Shown: one piece after another, positions 1 through 9,010 of the stretch
Position numbering within the stretch: the first letter of the stretch is position 1
Layout of the letters: each line of letters begins with the position of its first letter
Assembly (NCBI GenBank): GCA_963743595.1
Contig: CAVURW010000281.1
Coordinates: forward strand, 1 to 25,820
Reading direction: 5' to 3'
Source: CAVURW01 sp963743595
GTDB lineage: Bacteria > Verrucomicrobiota > Verrucomicrobiia > Methylacidiphilales > UBA1321
DNA length: 25,820 nucleotides
The notes under the pieces: generated by a model
Seen by the model: the letters and a program-made list of their open reading frames with translations, nothing else
What the model was told of the DNA's origin: nothing
Databases searched by the model: none
Position numbers and translations under genes: made by a program

Positions 1-134
1 CAGGAGAGCCAAGGTTGTCTGGCGCAGGCGCAATAATGAAGAAGGCGCCGCGCGATTCGCGTTTCTTGCCCGGCGGCGCTTGCCGATAAACTAAGGAGAG
101 GAGCCGGGGCGTGAATCAGCCATGGAGGTGTCGG

Positions 135-992
135 ATGAAGCGATTGCTGCTAAGCCTGCCGGTGCTGCTCATCGGACTGCCCGTGCTGGGGTGCCTGATC
201 CTGGCAACTGCCGCACCCGGAAAAGGCCAAGGTCGCCGAGGCGAGCGTGCCCAACAGCGCGGTGGAAAAACCCGCGGCCGGCACGGGCCGCCTTCCACCA
301 ACGAGGAGATGGAAGAGCTGCTGCGGAAGAATCTGATGGGCTTCCTGGAAAACACGCTCGAAAAATACCGCCGCGAAGTGAAGACCGGCTACCATCTCAC
401 GCTCTGGAAGCACGAGATCATCGGCGGCAAGGACATTCCGCCTGAATTGATCGACGTCTATTTCCGCGAGAAGCCTTCAGCGTCTATTTCCACTGGCTGG
501 AAGGGGCGGGCAAGGCGTTTCTGTACGTCGAGGGCGAGAACAAGGACCGCGACGGCAAGAGCCAGATGCTCGTGCAGCCCAACAGAGCAGGACTTCCTGG
601 GCAAGTTCGTCGTCATGCGCAACCCGAATGGCGCCGATGCCCGATCCTCCGGCCACTATCCCCTCGACAGTTTCGGCTTCTACAACAACCAGATGCGTAC
701 CCTGAAGGCATGGCAGACCAACTTCAAGAAGGGCACGCAGAAGGTCGAGTACCTGGGCATCAAGAAGGTGAAGGAACTGAACGATCGCCCGCACTTCACC
801 TTCCGCGCCGCCACCACGACGCCCGTGGCCGACGGCGTCGCTGAGTTGCTCTCGTACTTCGACACGGAACTGTGGATGCAGACCGGCTCAACCATCAAGG
901 ACAAGGACGGCAAGCTGATGGGCGAGTACTATTTCCGAGACGTGAAGTTGAATCCGGAATTCAAGGCGGATCAATTCACGCGCAAGCATTGA
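135..992 (+). pseudogene. Exported DUF1571-family protein, four frameshifts
   Basis: This looks like an exported or lipid-anchored DUF1571 protein, a family of unknown function common in Planctomycetes. I chose the ATG at 135 because a GGAGG sits at 124-128 and a hydrophobic signal (RLLLSLPVLLIGLPVLGC, possible lipobox VLGC) follows. A single frame is open to 992, but that frame is not always the coding one. Between about 214 and 288 it turns arginine-rich, while the +1 frame reads naturally (EKAKVAEASVPNSAVEKP). Between about 476 and 584 it again gives Arg/Ser-rich text, while another frame reads FSVYFHWLEGAGKAFLYVEG, the expected family core after 'REKP'. The family-like C-terminal part (FLGKFVVMRNP, then GEYYFRDVKLNPEF) is in the original frame. 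Four compensating indels are thus inferred. The shift at 476 fits loss of one T from 'cctttc'. Whether this is sequencing error or real decay cannot be told from sequence alone. Confidence 0.6.
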
Positions 993-1252
993 AGTAATTC
1001 GCCGGGTTGAAGGGGCCATCATGCCGGAGCATGCTCACGATGTCTCTGCGGCCTCAGCCCCCGTGATTCTTTCTTTCCTCCACCGCGCTCCCGCTTGCGG
1101 TTTCACCTGAGTGCGTCGTTGCTCCGCATCGGCGTGACCGGGCCTATCGTTTCGCACGTTCTTCCAAACGAAGCTCCCTCATGCCGATCGAGGCGAGGAG
1201 TCCGCGCCCGCCGTTTTCAGCACCCCCGATTCGAACACCAGGGAGATCTTCC

Positions 1253-2244
1253 ATGTACAGGTACGCGTTTGCAGCGGTCATGGGCGTTGTATGTCTAGGA
1301 CCCGTCGGCGTACCCTCGGCTGCGGATGCCAAACCCGTGGCGAAGGCACCGCGCAGTCGCACGTTTGAGTTCACCTATGCCGGCGCCGTCACGGGACTCG
1401 AACCAGGCATGAAAGCCCGCGTTTGGCTTCCGATCCCTCCCAGCAATGCCGAGCAGACCGTCGAGATTCTCGCTCGCGACCTGCCCGGCAAACCCGAAAC
1501 CGGCAAGGACGCGACGTATGGCAATCAAATCTTGTCGTTTGAAGCCGAGGCCGACAAAAAAGGCGAGATTCCCTTCTCCATCCGGTATCGTGTCACGCGT
1601 CAGGAAGTCGTCAACGCATTCGGAGAAGGATGCCCCCATCGATCGGCTGTTGCAGCCCGATGACAAGGTGCCGACGAGTGGCAAGCCGCTCGATCTCATG
1701 AGGGCAAGGAACTGCCGAAGGACCCGGAAGCCGCGGCGCGGGTGTTTTATGATGCGGTCAACGTGCACATGAAATACGCAAACCGGAAGGCACCGGCTGG
1801 GGCCGGGGCGACGCCGTCTGGGCCTGCGACAGCGGCTACGGCAACTGCACCGACTTCCATAGCCTGTTCATGAGCTCGCCCGATCGCAGAAAATCCCAGC
1901 CAAATTCGAGATCGGCTTCCCCTCCCGCCAAGCACGGCGAGGGCGACATTCCCGGCTACCACTGCTGGGCCAAGTTCAAGCCGAAGGGCAAGGGCTGGGT
2001 GCCGTGGACATTTCCGAGGCCAACAAGGACCCAAAAATGGCGGAATACTACTTCGGCAACCTGACGCCCGACCGCGTCACGTTCAGCACCGGCCGCGACC
2101 TCGTTGGTGCCGAAAGCCGAGGGCAAGCCGCTGAACTTCTTCGTTTATCCCTACGTGGAAGTGGACGGCAAGCCGTACGCGGCGGAGAAGGTGCGGAAAC
2201 GGTTCTCGTTCAAGGATTTGGCGGGGAAAGAGACCAAAGAATAG
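1253..2244 (+). pseudogene. Exported transglutaminase-like protein, seven frameshifts
   Basis: The product would be a secreted transglutaminase-core (papain-like fold) protein of about 330 residues. The ATG at 1253 follows GGGAG (1241-1245) and opens a signal peptide (MYRYAFAAVMGVVCLGPVG, then SAADA). An N-terminal beta domain reads cleanly to about 1625 (FEFTYAGAVTGLEPG; VWLPIPPSNAEQTVEIL). The reading frame then changes near 1625, 1700, 1780, 1875, 1925, 2004 and 2105, ending at the TAG at 2242-2244. The stitched protein keeps the whole catalytic core: Cys in DSGYGNCTDFHSLF (codon 1846-1848), His in PGYHCWAKF (codon 1960-1962) and Asp in VDISEANKD (codon 2007-2009). The C-terminus reads PLNFFVYPYVEVDGKPYA. 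All three triad residues survive seven frameshifts, which argues for base-calling indels or extremely recent decay rather than an old pseudogene. Substrate is unknown. Confidence 0.62.
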
Positions 2245-2273
2245 CACCCGCGGCAGCATACCAACCCAGACCT

Positions 2274-2459
2274 GTTTAGCCGCAATCCCCAGAGGGGGTG
2301 CGGGCATCGCAGCATTGCGGACAACGTTCCGCGCAAGTTTTGCCACTTCGCCTGTCGGTTCGGTGGAAGATATATTCAATCCGAGAATAAGCCAACGAAT
2401 GGTGAGTTCTATCCGTAGTGCGGCCATACCCGCGAATCCCTGCGGGATTGCGGCTAAAC
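2274..2459. repeat. 186-bp element with inverted terminal repeats (BIME/MITE-like)
   Basis: The left end, gtttagccgcaatccc (2274-2289), is repeated exactly in inverted orientation at the right end, gggattgcggctaaac (2444-2459). Similarity continues inward for roughly 30 more bases with mismatches (both arms share a gcggg core, then cgg near the inner end). Each arm also folds on itself: the right arm has aatccc-tgc-gggatt, and the left has gcaatcccc-aga-gggggtgc. Two opposed palindromes about 150 bp apart resemble a REP pair (BIME) or a small non-autonomous transposable element. The interior holds no convincing gene. No second copy was seen in the window, and no target-site duplication was evident. 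Confidence 0.55.
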
Positions 2460-2491
2460 GGTGGTGAGTGACTGCTGAAGTTGTCAAATAT

Positions 2492-2680
2492 CTAATCTTC
2501 ACCGTTAACGATCTCGAAGATTTGCGCCATGACCTCTTCGTGAGAGACGGTCTTGACTCGCCCGGAACGGATGTCTTCCAATCGACGTGCGATTTCTTTT
2601 TCCCAAGCTTCACTCAATTTTGGCTCGTGCAAGCTTTCGGAAAGCGTGTCGACAAGTTGGGCTAGCTGCTCGGGGGACAA
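2492..2680 (-). CDS. Putative addiction-module antitoxin (Unstab_antitox/TIGR02574-like), start uncertain
   Basis: The encoded peptide (SPEQLAQLVDTLSESL, then EAWEKEIARRLEDIRSG and VSHEEVMAQIF) has the pattern of short antitoxins paired with ParE/RelE-type toxins: helical N-terminus, a W-x-x-E-I-x-R-R segment and a C-terminal 'EEV' tail. The frame opens at a TTG (2680-2678), but sensible sequence continues upstream in frame (SLTLEQITQEALA) as far as a stop at 2752-2750, with no ATG, GTG or TTG codon in that extension. An ATG at 2726 lies one base out of frame, so either a single indel removed the start or an unusual start is used. No toxin gene follows it: the downstream side is the 186-bp repeat element. 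It lies on the same strand as, and downstream of, the large membrane protein. Family call is by motif resemblance only. Confidence 0.55.
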   Translation of the reverse strand: MSPEQLAQLVDTLSESLHEPKLSEAWEKEIARRLEDIRSGRVKTVSHEEVMAQIFEIVNGED

Positions 2681-2844
2681 CGCGAGGGCTTCTTGAGTAA
2701 TCTGTTCAAGGGTGAGACTCCCGCATGCATCTATAGCAAAAGGAGGGGATTAAGTCACGAGCGGCATCTGAGTGGTGGCAGAGCGATTGTTCGCGGAGAC
2801 GGAAAGCCCTGTAGGTTAAATCCTATTCCCGAGAGGTTAATGCT

Positions 2845-5800
2845 CTACAGGTCCACGGTGCCGGGCGATTCGAGGTCCGACTTCCGTGCGGTTGCCACGG
2901 TCTGATAGGTCCAGCGCAGCCACTGGGTCGCGAAGTAACCGAGCCACAGCATGTAGATCAGCGCGGCAAACCGGTACCACTCCACGGAGAGAGCGATGTA
3001 CCCGAGCTCCGGGGTTTGGCCGTTACATACGGGAGCGTACCAGGACATACCGGAATCGCCGTTCGGCGTTAGAATCCAGGTAACTGGCTCGCCGACGAGA
3101 CCTTGTCGTGCAATCGAAAAGAGGACGCAAATGGCCACGATTGTCAGGATCGTGATGGTGAGGGTGATTCCGAGGTGACGCGGGTAGAGTTCGATTTTCG
3201 TCTGGCTGCGGTAGGAGACCAACGCAATCCACGCGATAAGCAAGAGCGTCAGGACCGGCGAGATTTGAGAGAGACCGATCAACAGGAGGAACCACGAAAG
3301 GGGGCGCAGGGGCGATTTCAGAACCTTCGCCAGGATCATCGCCGCGATTCCCGCGAGGATGAACATCGCCCAAAAAAGAACGACGGGCCCTTGTTGCGGG
3401 CCCCAGGCCCAAATCACGAAGTTCGATTCCGGTATCGAAAGGGAAGCGGTCACGTTGGCGCAGGAGAGCGGTGCGTCCGTGGAATGGCTGATGTGCGAGA
3501 GGGCAATCGTCGGGGCGGTGACGCTGGGTTGAAGCACCTTACTGAGCTTCCACGTGAGGTTGATCGTGTGCAGATCGGGCGTCGCAGGAATGGTAAGGCG
3601 TTCGACGTTGCCCTTGGTTTCGGAGCGTACGGGATAATTGGCGCCTTCCAAGGTGAGTGTCTCGACGTCGGCACCCAGTGGAAGGTCGAGATGCAGGTCC
3701 TCCGCCACGGTGCATTTCATGGAGATGACGAGCGTGGAATCGAGCTCGCGCAAACCGACCGCCGTGGAGTAATCGACCTGGGTGATGGTTAGCGTCTCGC
3801 CTGGCTCCGGTTGTGGCCGGGCGATGGCGATTTCGGCCTTTTCACCGGGCCACGGATGCCATTCCGGGCCGAGCTTGAGGGTGGAGTCATCATAATTCGG
3901 CGGCAGATCGGTGAACGTCACATCCCAGATGGGCGAGACGACCAGCGACCATTTTTCGACCCAGGTATCGCTGGTCCGGGTGGCCAGGGCGATTTTCAGC
4001 GATTTCTCTTCGGCTTTGGTTTTCGGTGAGTTCAATTCACCGAGCCACCAGACTTCGTTCTGGTCTGCAGTCAGCGGAACATCCACAAACCCGTCCTTGG
4101 TGGAGATGAAATTCGACGAGAGGCTCCGTTCGCCGGGGAGCAGGGGGATGTGAAGCACGAGGGCGGACGAGCCTGAACCAATTCTGCTGAGCGTGTTTTT
4201 AACAATCCACGTGTGGCCGAGAGTGATATGACGTTCCAGTTGAACGCACGGGCTGAGTTTTTGGCGACCGTAATCGGACTGGGAGGCGGTCGTGGTGACG
4301 ATCCGCGTGAAGTAGATTTGATCTTCAGGCGTGCCATCGGGTCGAAGTCCCGTGTAAGTCCAGTCGGGAGCGGTTACGGTGAGCAAATGTGGGCGCAACT
4401 CGTACGTGAGCGCCCAATCGGAAACAGCGGGGATCTCGCCCTCCGTCTGGACGGTGTGGACTCCGGCAGGCACGAGCACCCATAGGTAGCCGTCCTCCCG
4501 GTGAATGGAGGCGGTCGGTTTACCATCGACGAGAATGCGTAGGGGCGACCACGCGGGTAGCTTGCCCGGAACGGGAACCGCGGTGGCCAGTTCCGCATGC
4601 ACCTCCATGACGGTGGTGAGCGTATTGTTCTGCAAGGTGACAGTCGCTTGTGCGATCGCGGCTGCATTCGGGTAGGCGGTGGAGACCGTGAGGAGTCGGT
4701 TTTTCAAAACGTCCAGCGTGGTGGGAAGGGAATCGGCAGAGGCGTTTCCAGAGGATAATCCCAAAATGAACAAGAATGCGGCGATGGCGGTTGATCCAGC
4801 GGGGACGGTGGGTCGGGGTAATTTCAGCCCGAGTAAAATCATCGCCAGGAGCGCGAGAAGAACCACCCGGACGAGATCCAGGAAACTGACGAGGAAAGGT
4901 GGCAAAAGGAAGAGCTGCACGCTTTCATCGGCAGTGACCGGCCCACTCCAATCGAAAGTCACTTGTCGCCAGGACTGCGTGGGAATCGCGGGACCGGTTT
5001 GGACACGCGCGCGCTCGTCCTGGAGCAGGTTGTAATCGACACTCGATTTTTGGGGGGGAAGATCAACGACAGGATTTGCGTACACCACGTTTTGTCGTTG
5101 CGCGGGGCTTTGTTCGGGATGGTTTCGTAGATACCTGGCAGCATTCTGTTCGGCTTCGGCAACTTTTAGTTGGCCATCGTTCTGGGCGTGCTGGAGGACG
5201 GGCGCCCCCGCTGCACTGAAGTCCGCCGCCATGTCAGGCGACAAATTTGCACCGTAGCTGGACGATCCGGCATGGAGCGTGCGCTCCAAGTCTTCTGCAA
5301 ACGAGCTGAAGTAGGCATCGCGCGCCTCCAATTGCGGGAAGAAAGCGGAGAGCACTTGCGAGCCAAGGAACGGAACCAGGAACAAAATTAGAATCAAAAG
5401 AGAGCTCCACTTCATGAACAGAGCGGCACTGCGAAAGTAGCCAGTGGCGATGAAGTGAGGAATCAGCACCCACGGCAAAATGAAGAGCCAAACGATTCGC
5501 GGTGCTTGCGGCTCCGGATAGGAGAGGCCTAGGGCGAAGAATGCGAGGAGCGCCGCAGGAATTCCGTAGACGCGCCCGATGACCAGGGAACAGATCAATA
5601 CCATGAAAAGAGGCACAATCGACCACGAGGTGAGCCAGTCTCCAGACGAGTGATCGGGGCCCGAGATCGCAAGAAGTCGCCAGCCGGGAGGAAGATTCAG
5701 CGTGGAGTGAAGGGTCAAGGCGTCGGCCTGCCAACCGGTGGCCTTGAAGCGCTTCGGGCTGGGAATCGTGCCACTGGCCGAGAGCGTAAACGCGGAGGAA

Positions 5801-7158
5801 CGCAGCTCCACACCGGGCGCATTCGTCGCGGGATCGGCGGTGATCAACATACCTGTATTGTCCGAATCGGGATCGGTAACTGCTCCCAGCACCGCATCTT
5901 CGGCGGCATTCAATCGCCAGCGCCGCTGAGCTGCTGAGGAGACGGAATCTTGGTACACCAGCGATTGGCCGGTTTCATCGAGCCAAAAGGTGCGGGCAAT
6001 GTTGAGGCCGGGAAGCGATTTGTGCCCTTGCCCTCGCATGATTTCGGTGATGTGAAATGCCTTGGAGGTGTCCCAGCGGTAGACTGGAAAGGTGGGTTCG
6101 CCCCAGGTTTTCGGGAAATCGGTTTGCGAGACATCGACGGCGGTCAAGTCATCGATTTTAGTCAGACGCATGTTGGAATCGGCGAGAAACCCGATCAATT
6201 CTGTTGCCGCCGCCGGAGCAGCGGATGAAGCGAAGGCGATTTCGTCCTTGGGCCGAACTGAAAATGCGCTGAGCTTAATCTCCCAGCGTCCAGGGCGAAC
6301 CTGCACTTTTGCGTTGCCAGCGTCATCGACAAAAACGGGAATCGGACAATCGAGACCAGTGATTTTCCAGTCTTTTGGAAGCACCGTGTTCAGCTTTTCT
6401 TCACGACTTTTTCCAGAGACATCCAGGACGATATCGGTCTCCAGGTGCATCGGCACGCCGTCCATGATGATTCGGTAGACGTGCACTTGAAGAAAATCGC
6501 GCTCAGACGGCGCGGAGACTTCTGTCTGGAGCAGGAGAAAGCCGTCCTCGCCCCAAGCTGGAAAAGGAACCGGAGCGCCATTTAGAGTAAGGGTGAGGAT
6601 ACCGATTTGCGCCGGGATGAGGAGTCGGGGCGGCAGCTCGTTCCAAAAGAACGAACCGGTGATCGTGTACGGGCCGGGATTCAATTGAACTGAGGGGACC
6701 TGGGAGTGGAGGACGACGGGCACGGGTTGACCATTCACCAGGACATGTTGGGGCCAATACCGATCATCTCCTGGCAGGGGAATCCAACTGCGGGTCGAGA
6801 CCGATGTGGCGACAGAAAAAGCGGCACCGGTATTTGTGGCCTGCAAGTTTAGGGTCGACATCCAGAACGGGATCGGTTCCTGGGGATTGTTAAACGGCGT
6901 GGCACAATTGCGAATGGGAGCGACCTCCCAGATGGACCAATCTAGCCACGGCTTGAGCGGGTCAGGAACGGGGTGATCCGCCGGAAAATTGTCGCCGAGT
7001 TGATTGGCGTAGGAATAGGCGGGAGTGGCTTGGTTGGCATTATTGTTGTAGACCTGCGCTTCGTTCTGCGAATTTGCGTTGGCGTTTTGCAGTTGCGCGA
7101 GAGCTAGCGACGGCGCGAAGGCCAGCGAGACAATGAGAAGGCGAAAAAGAGTGTTCAT
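2845..7158 (-). CDS. Giant polytopic envelope protein with an apparent internal duplication (1437 aa)
   Basis: The function is unknown; it resembles large uncharacterised bacterial membrane proteins. Residues 1-21 form a signal peptide (LLIVSLAFAPSLALAQ). A long extracytoplasmic beta-rich part (about 22-510) precedes a group of membrane segments (about 513-605), a further soluble stretch and a membrane segment at 749-778. A second signal-like hydrophobic stretch (about 789-808, ending NASA-D) starts a second extracytoplasmic part (about 809-1255). More membrane segments follow at about 1256-1350 and a last one at 1388-1416, ahead of a short charged tail. The halves look alike. 'PLPGDDRYWPQHVLVNGQPV' (127-146) matches 'PVPGKLPAWSPLRILVDGKP' (862-881); each is followed by a 'PG/PAG...T..G' turn, and the membrane groups recur at an offset of about 740. 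Neighbour: divergent from the Deg-type protease pair across 208 bp. No frameshift is visible. A role in envelope quality control is only a guess from context. Confidence 0.85.
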   Translation of the reverse strand: MNTLFRLLIVSLAFAPSLALAQLQNANANSQNEAQVYNNNANQATPAYSYANQLGDNFPADHPVPDPLKPWLDWSIWEVAPIRNCATPFNNPQEPIPFWMSTLNLQATNTGAAFSVATSVSTRSWIPLPGDDRYWPQHVLVNGQPVPVVLHSQVPSVQLNPGPYTITGSFFWNELPPRLLIPAQIGILTLTLNGAPVPFPAWGEDGFLLLQTEVSAPSERDFLQVHVYRIIMDGVPMHLETDIVLDVSGKSREEKLNTVLPKDWKITGLDCPIPVFVDDAGNAKVQVRPGRWEIKLSAFSVRPKDEIAFASSAAPAAATELIGFLADSNMRLTKIDDLTAVDVSQTDFPKTWGEPTFPVYRWDTSKAFHITEIMRGQGHKSLPGLNIARTFWLDETGQSLVYQDSVSSAAQRRWRLNAAEDAVLGAVTDPDSDNTGMLITADPATNAPGVELRSSAFTLSASGTIPSPKRFKATGWQADALTLHSTLNLPPGWRLLAISGPDHSSGDWLTSWSIVPLFMVLICSLVIGRVYGIPAALLAFFALGLSYPEPQAPRIVWLFILPWVLIPHFIATGYFRSAALFMKWSSLLILILFLVPFLGSQVLSAFFPQLEARDAYFSSFAEDLERTLHAGSSSYGANLSPDMAADFSAAGAPVLQHAQNDGQLKVAEAEQNAARYLRNHPEQSPAQRQNVVYANPVVDLPPQKSSVDYNLLQDERARVQTGPAIPTQSWRQVTFDWSGPVTADESVQLFLLPPFLVSFLDLVRVVLLALLAMILLGLKLPRPTVPAGSTAIAAFLFILGLSSGNASADSLPTTLDVLKNRLLTVSTAYPNAAAIAQATVTLQNNTLTTVMEVHAELATAVPVPGKLPAWSPLRILVDGKPTASIHREDGYLWVLVPAGVHTVQTEGEIPAVSDWALTYELRPHLLTVTAPDWTYTGLRPDGTPEDQIYFTRIVTTTASQSDYGRQKLSPCVQLERHITLGHTWIVKNTLSRIGSGSSALVLHIPLLPGERSLSSNFISTKDGFVDVPLTADQNEVWWLGELNSPKTKAEEKSLKIALATRTSDTWVEKWSLVVSPIWDVTFTDLPPNYDDSTLKLGPEWHPWPGEKAEIAIARPQPEPGETLTITQVDYSTAVGLRELDSTLVISMKCTVAEDLHLDLPLGADVETLTLEGANYPVRSETKGNVERLTIPATPDLHTINLTWKLSKVLQPSVTAPTIALSHISHSTDAPLSCANVTASLSIPESNFVIWAWGPQQGPVVLFWAMFILAGIAAMILAKVLKSPLRPLSWFLLLIGLSQISPVLTLLLIAWIALVSYRSQTKIELYPRHLGITLTITILTIVAICVLFSIARQGLVGEPVTWILTPNGDSGMSWYAPVCNGQTPELGYIALSVEWYRFAALIYMLWLGYFATQWLRWTYQTVATARKSDLESPGTVDL

Positions 7159-7366
7159 AGTGTAATGAGGGGTTACTCAGCTGGACCGAGTTTAGGCTGC
7201 CCGAACGCTCGGCATGAGCAAGAAAACAAAAGATTGCGGCACACTTGGTGAACACTTGTCAGAGAAACGTCATATTGAGGTAAAAGATTTGTTGCGATTC
7301 GGTTTCACCTTTTTAACGCGATTGGATTTTGACTTCTGTGGGTAATACGACATCTTTACCGTTCTA
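7159..7366. promoter_or_regulatory. Divergent promoter region, membrane protein / protease operon
   Basis: These 208 bp separate the divergent starts of the 1437-aa membrane protein and the serine protease, so they must carry both promoters. On the + strand, TAATAC (7343-7348) lies 18 bases before the protease ATG and could be a -10 box, with a weak TTGGAT (7322-7327) upstream at a short 15-base spacing. The protease start has no clear Shine-Dalgarno sequence. No operator palindrome was recognised. The promoter assignment is tentative. Confidence 0.35.
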
Positions 7367-9004
7367 ATGTTTGCGCGAAATGTGTTTGGTCGGTTAGTGA
7401 TCGTTGCGGTCACGATTTTAGGCGTTAATTCGGTTTTGGCCGGACAAACGGAACCGGGTCTTCCCACCCCGCCCGCCGAGACTTCGGCCGGTCATGGTGG
7501 GGGCTCGGAGTCTCCCGTCTCGCCAGGTCTTCCCAGCCAAGACACGACACCCGCACCGGTGAAGCACAATTCTCCGCCGCCGATGGGGGAACCGTTACCG
7601 GAGGGAAGTGGACCGGAGAAATCGGTGGTCCAGATTTTAACGGTGTTCCAGGAGCCGCTTTGGGATAGCCCGTGGCAATTCACACAGGCCAATTTTGCTT
7701 CTGGTTCTGGCTTCCTGATCGATGGGAATCGGGTGATGACCAACGCCCACGTGGTGGCGTGGCACACGCGCCTGTTGGTGAAGAAGTATCACGATCCGAA
7801 GCCTTATGCAGCCACCGTGGAATTCGTAGGCCACGATGTCGATTTGGCGGTGCTTCGCGTGACAGATCCCGAGTTCTCCAAGGACATGAAGCCGCTCGAT
7901 TTTGGTGGCCTCCCCAAGGTACGCTCGAATGTAACGACCTACGGGTTCCCAGCGGGTGGACAGCAGATTTCCTACACACGTGGCGTGGTCTCCCGGATCG
8001 AGGTGGAACGGTATGTGCACATCAACAACCGATCCTTCTTAGCCTGCCAAACCGATGCTGCGATCAATCCGGGCAACAGCGGTGGCCCAGTAATTCAGGA
8101 CGATAAAGTGGTGGGTGTGGCGTTTGAGGCGATCTCTGGCTTGGAAAACACGAGTTACTTTATTCCGACACCGATCATCAAGCACTTTTTGACCGACATT
8201 CAGGATGGAAAGTACGACGGTGTCCCCGAAGCCGGCATTCACTTTGCAACGCTAACGAACCCGGCCTACCGCGCTTTCTTAAAGTTGCCGCCGGATAGTA
8301 AGCGCGGTATTCGTGTCGATTCGGTCTCCGATATTCCCGATACGCGGTCGCTGATCAAGCCGGATGATGTCATTCTGCAGGTAGGCGATTTCCCTGTCGA
8401 TGAAGATGGAACGGTCACCTACGAAGACAATACGGTGGGTGCCTCCGTGGCATTCGACATGGCGCAAGACGGCGATATTCTGCCGCTTAAGGTGTGGCGG
8501 GATGGGAAAGAGATGGACGTGAATCTTCCCGTGCACGTCTACGCGAAGGATCGGATTCTGGGGAGTCAATACGATGTTGAGCCGCCTTATTACATCTACG
8601 GCGGGTTGGTGTTCACCGGGTTATCGCTCGATTACCTTCGTTCCCTGGGGGACAGTCTGGCATCGCTATCGGGTCGCACGATGATCTACGAGCTCAGGCA
8701 ACGGCGCTTGGCTGATCCAGAGAATTACCGCTCGCAACCGGTGATTCTGACGACGATTCTGAATTCACCCTGCAATGCAAATATGGCGATTCGTGGACGC
8801 GCGGTGGTCGATAAGATTAATGGTATTAAGATCAATAGTTTGGCCGATGTCCCTAAAGCTTTGGATGCGACAAAGCAATATATCGTTATTGAGTATTTGC
8901 CCAATGATCAATTCGAAGTTCTCGATCGCTCGGCAGCGATTCTTGAAACTCCTAAGATTTTGCAGACTTATAATATTCCGGCACAAGGGAACATTAATCC
9001 GTAA
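7367..9004 (+). CDS. Exported Deg/HtrA-type (S1C) serine protease with PDZ domains
   Basis: This is a trypsin-fold serine endopeptidase, expected to act on damaged or specific proteins in the periplasm. A signal peptide spans about residues 1-25 (LVIVAVTILGVNSVLAGQ), followed by a Pro/Gly/Ser-rich linker to about residue 80. The protease domain has an intact triad: His128 in TNAHVV, Asp159 in DVDLAVL and Ser238 in NPGNSGGPV. A PDZ-like domain follows (about 305-395: GIRVDSVSDIPD, IKPDDVILQVGDFPV, VWRDGKEMDV). A C-terminal segment (YYIYGGLVFTGLSLDYL, then RGRAVVDKINGIKINSL) looks like a second, atypical PDZ. This layout recalls plant Deg9/Deg10-like enzymes more than classical DegP. It is 545 aa, and only 6 bases separate its stop from the next ATG, so the two genes form an operon. 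The next gene is its catalytically dead paralogue. Confidence 0.9.
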   Translation: MFARNVFGRLVIVAVTILGVNSVLAGQTEPGLPTPPAETSAGHGGGSESPVSPGLPSQDTTPAPVKHNSPPPMGEPLPEGSGPEKSVVQILTVFQEPLWDSPWQFTQANFASGSGFLIDGNRVMTNAHVVAWHTRLLVKKYHDPKPYAATVEFVGHDVDLAVLRVTDPEFSKDMKPLDFGGLPKVRSNVTTYGFPAGGQQISYTRGVVSRIEVERYVHINNRSFLACQTDAAINPGNSGGPVIQDDKVVGVAFEAISGLENTSYFIPTPIIKHFLTDIQDGKYDGVPEAGIHFATLTNPAYRAFLKLPPDSKRGIRVDSVSDIPDTRSLIKPDDVILQVGDFPVDEDGTVTYEDNTVGASVAFDMAQDGDILPLKVWRDGKEMDVNLPVHVYAKDRILGSQYDVEPPYYIYGGLVFTGLSLDYLRSLGDSLASLSGRTMIYELRQRRLADPENYRSQPVILTTILNSPCNANMAIRGRAVVDKINGIKINSLADVPKALDATKQYIVIEYLPNDQFEVLDRSAAILETPKILQTYNIPAQGNINP

Positions 9005-9010
9005 AAGAAC

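Noticed and set aside
1..134. Possible gene end or promoter at the left edge
   Set aside because: No frame shows family-like sequence and no clear promoter boxes were seen; only the ribosome-binding site at 124-128 is supported.
2083..2613. A 176-codon minus-strand open frame across the left-end boundary
   Set aside because: It crosses the end of the transglutaminase-like gene, the inverted-repeat element and the antitoxin frame; its text follows the repeat arms and has no family pattern.
3103..3792. A 229-codon plus-strand open frame
   Set aside because: It is antisense to the 1437-aa membrane protein, is extremely charged (Arg/Asp/Gly) as expected for an antisense shadow, and lacks a ribosome-binding site.
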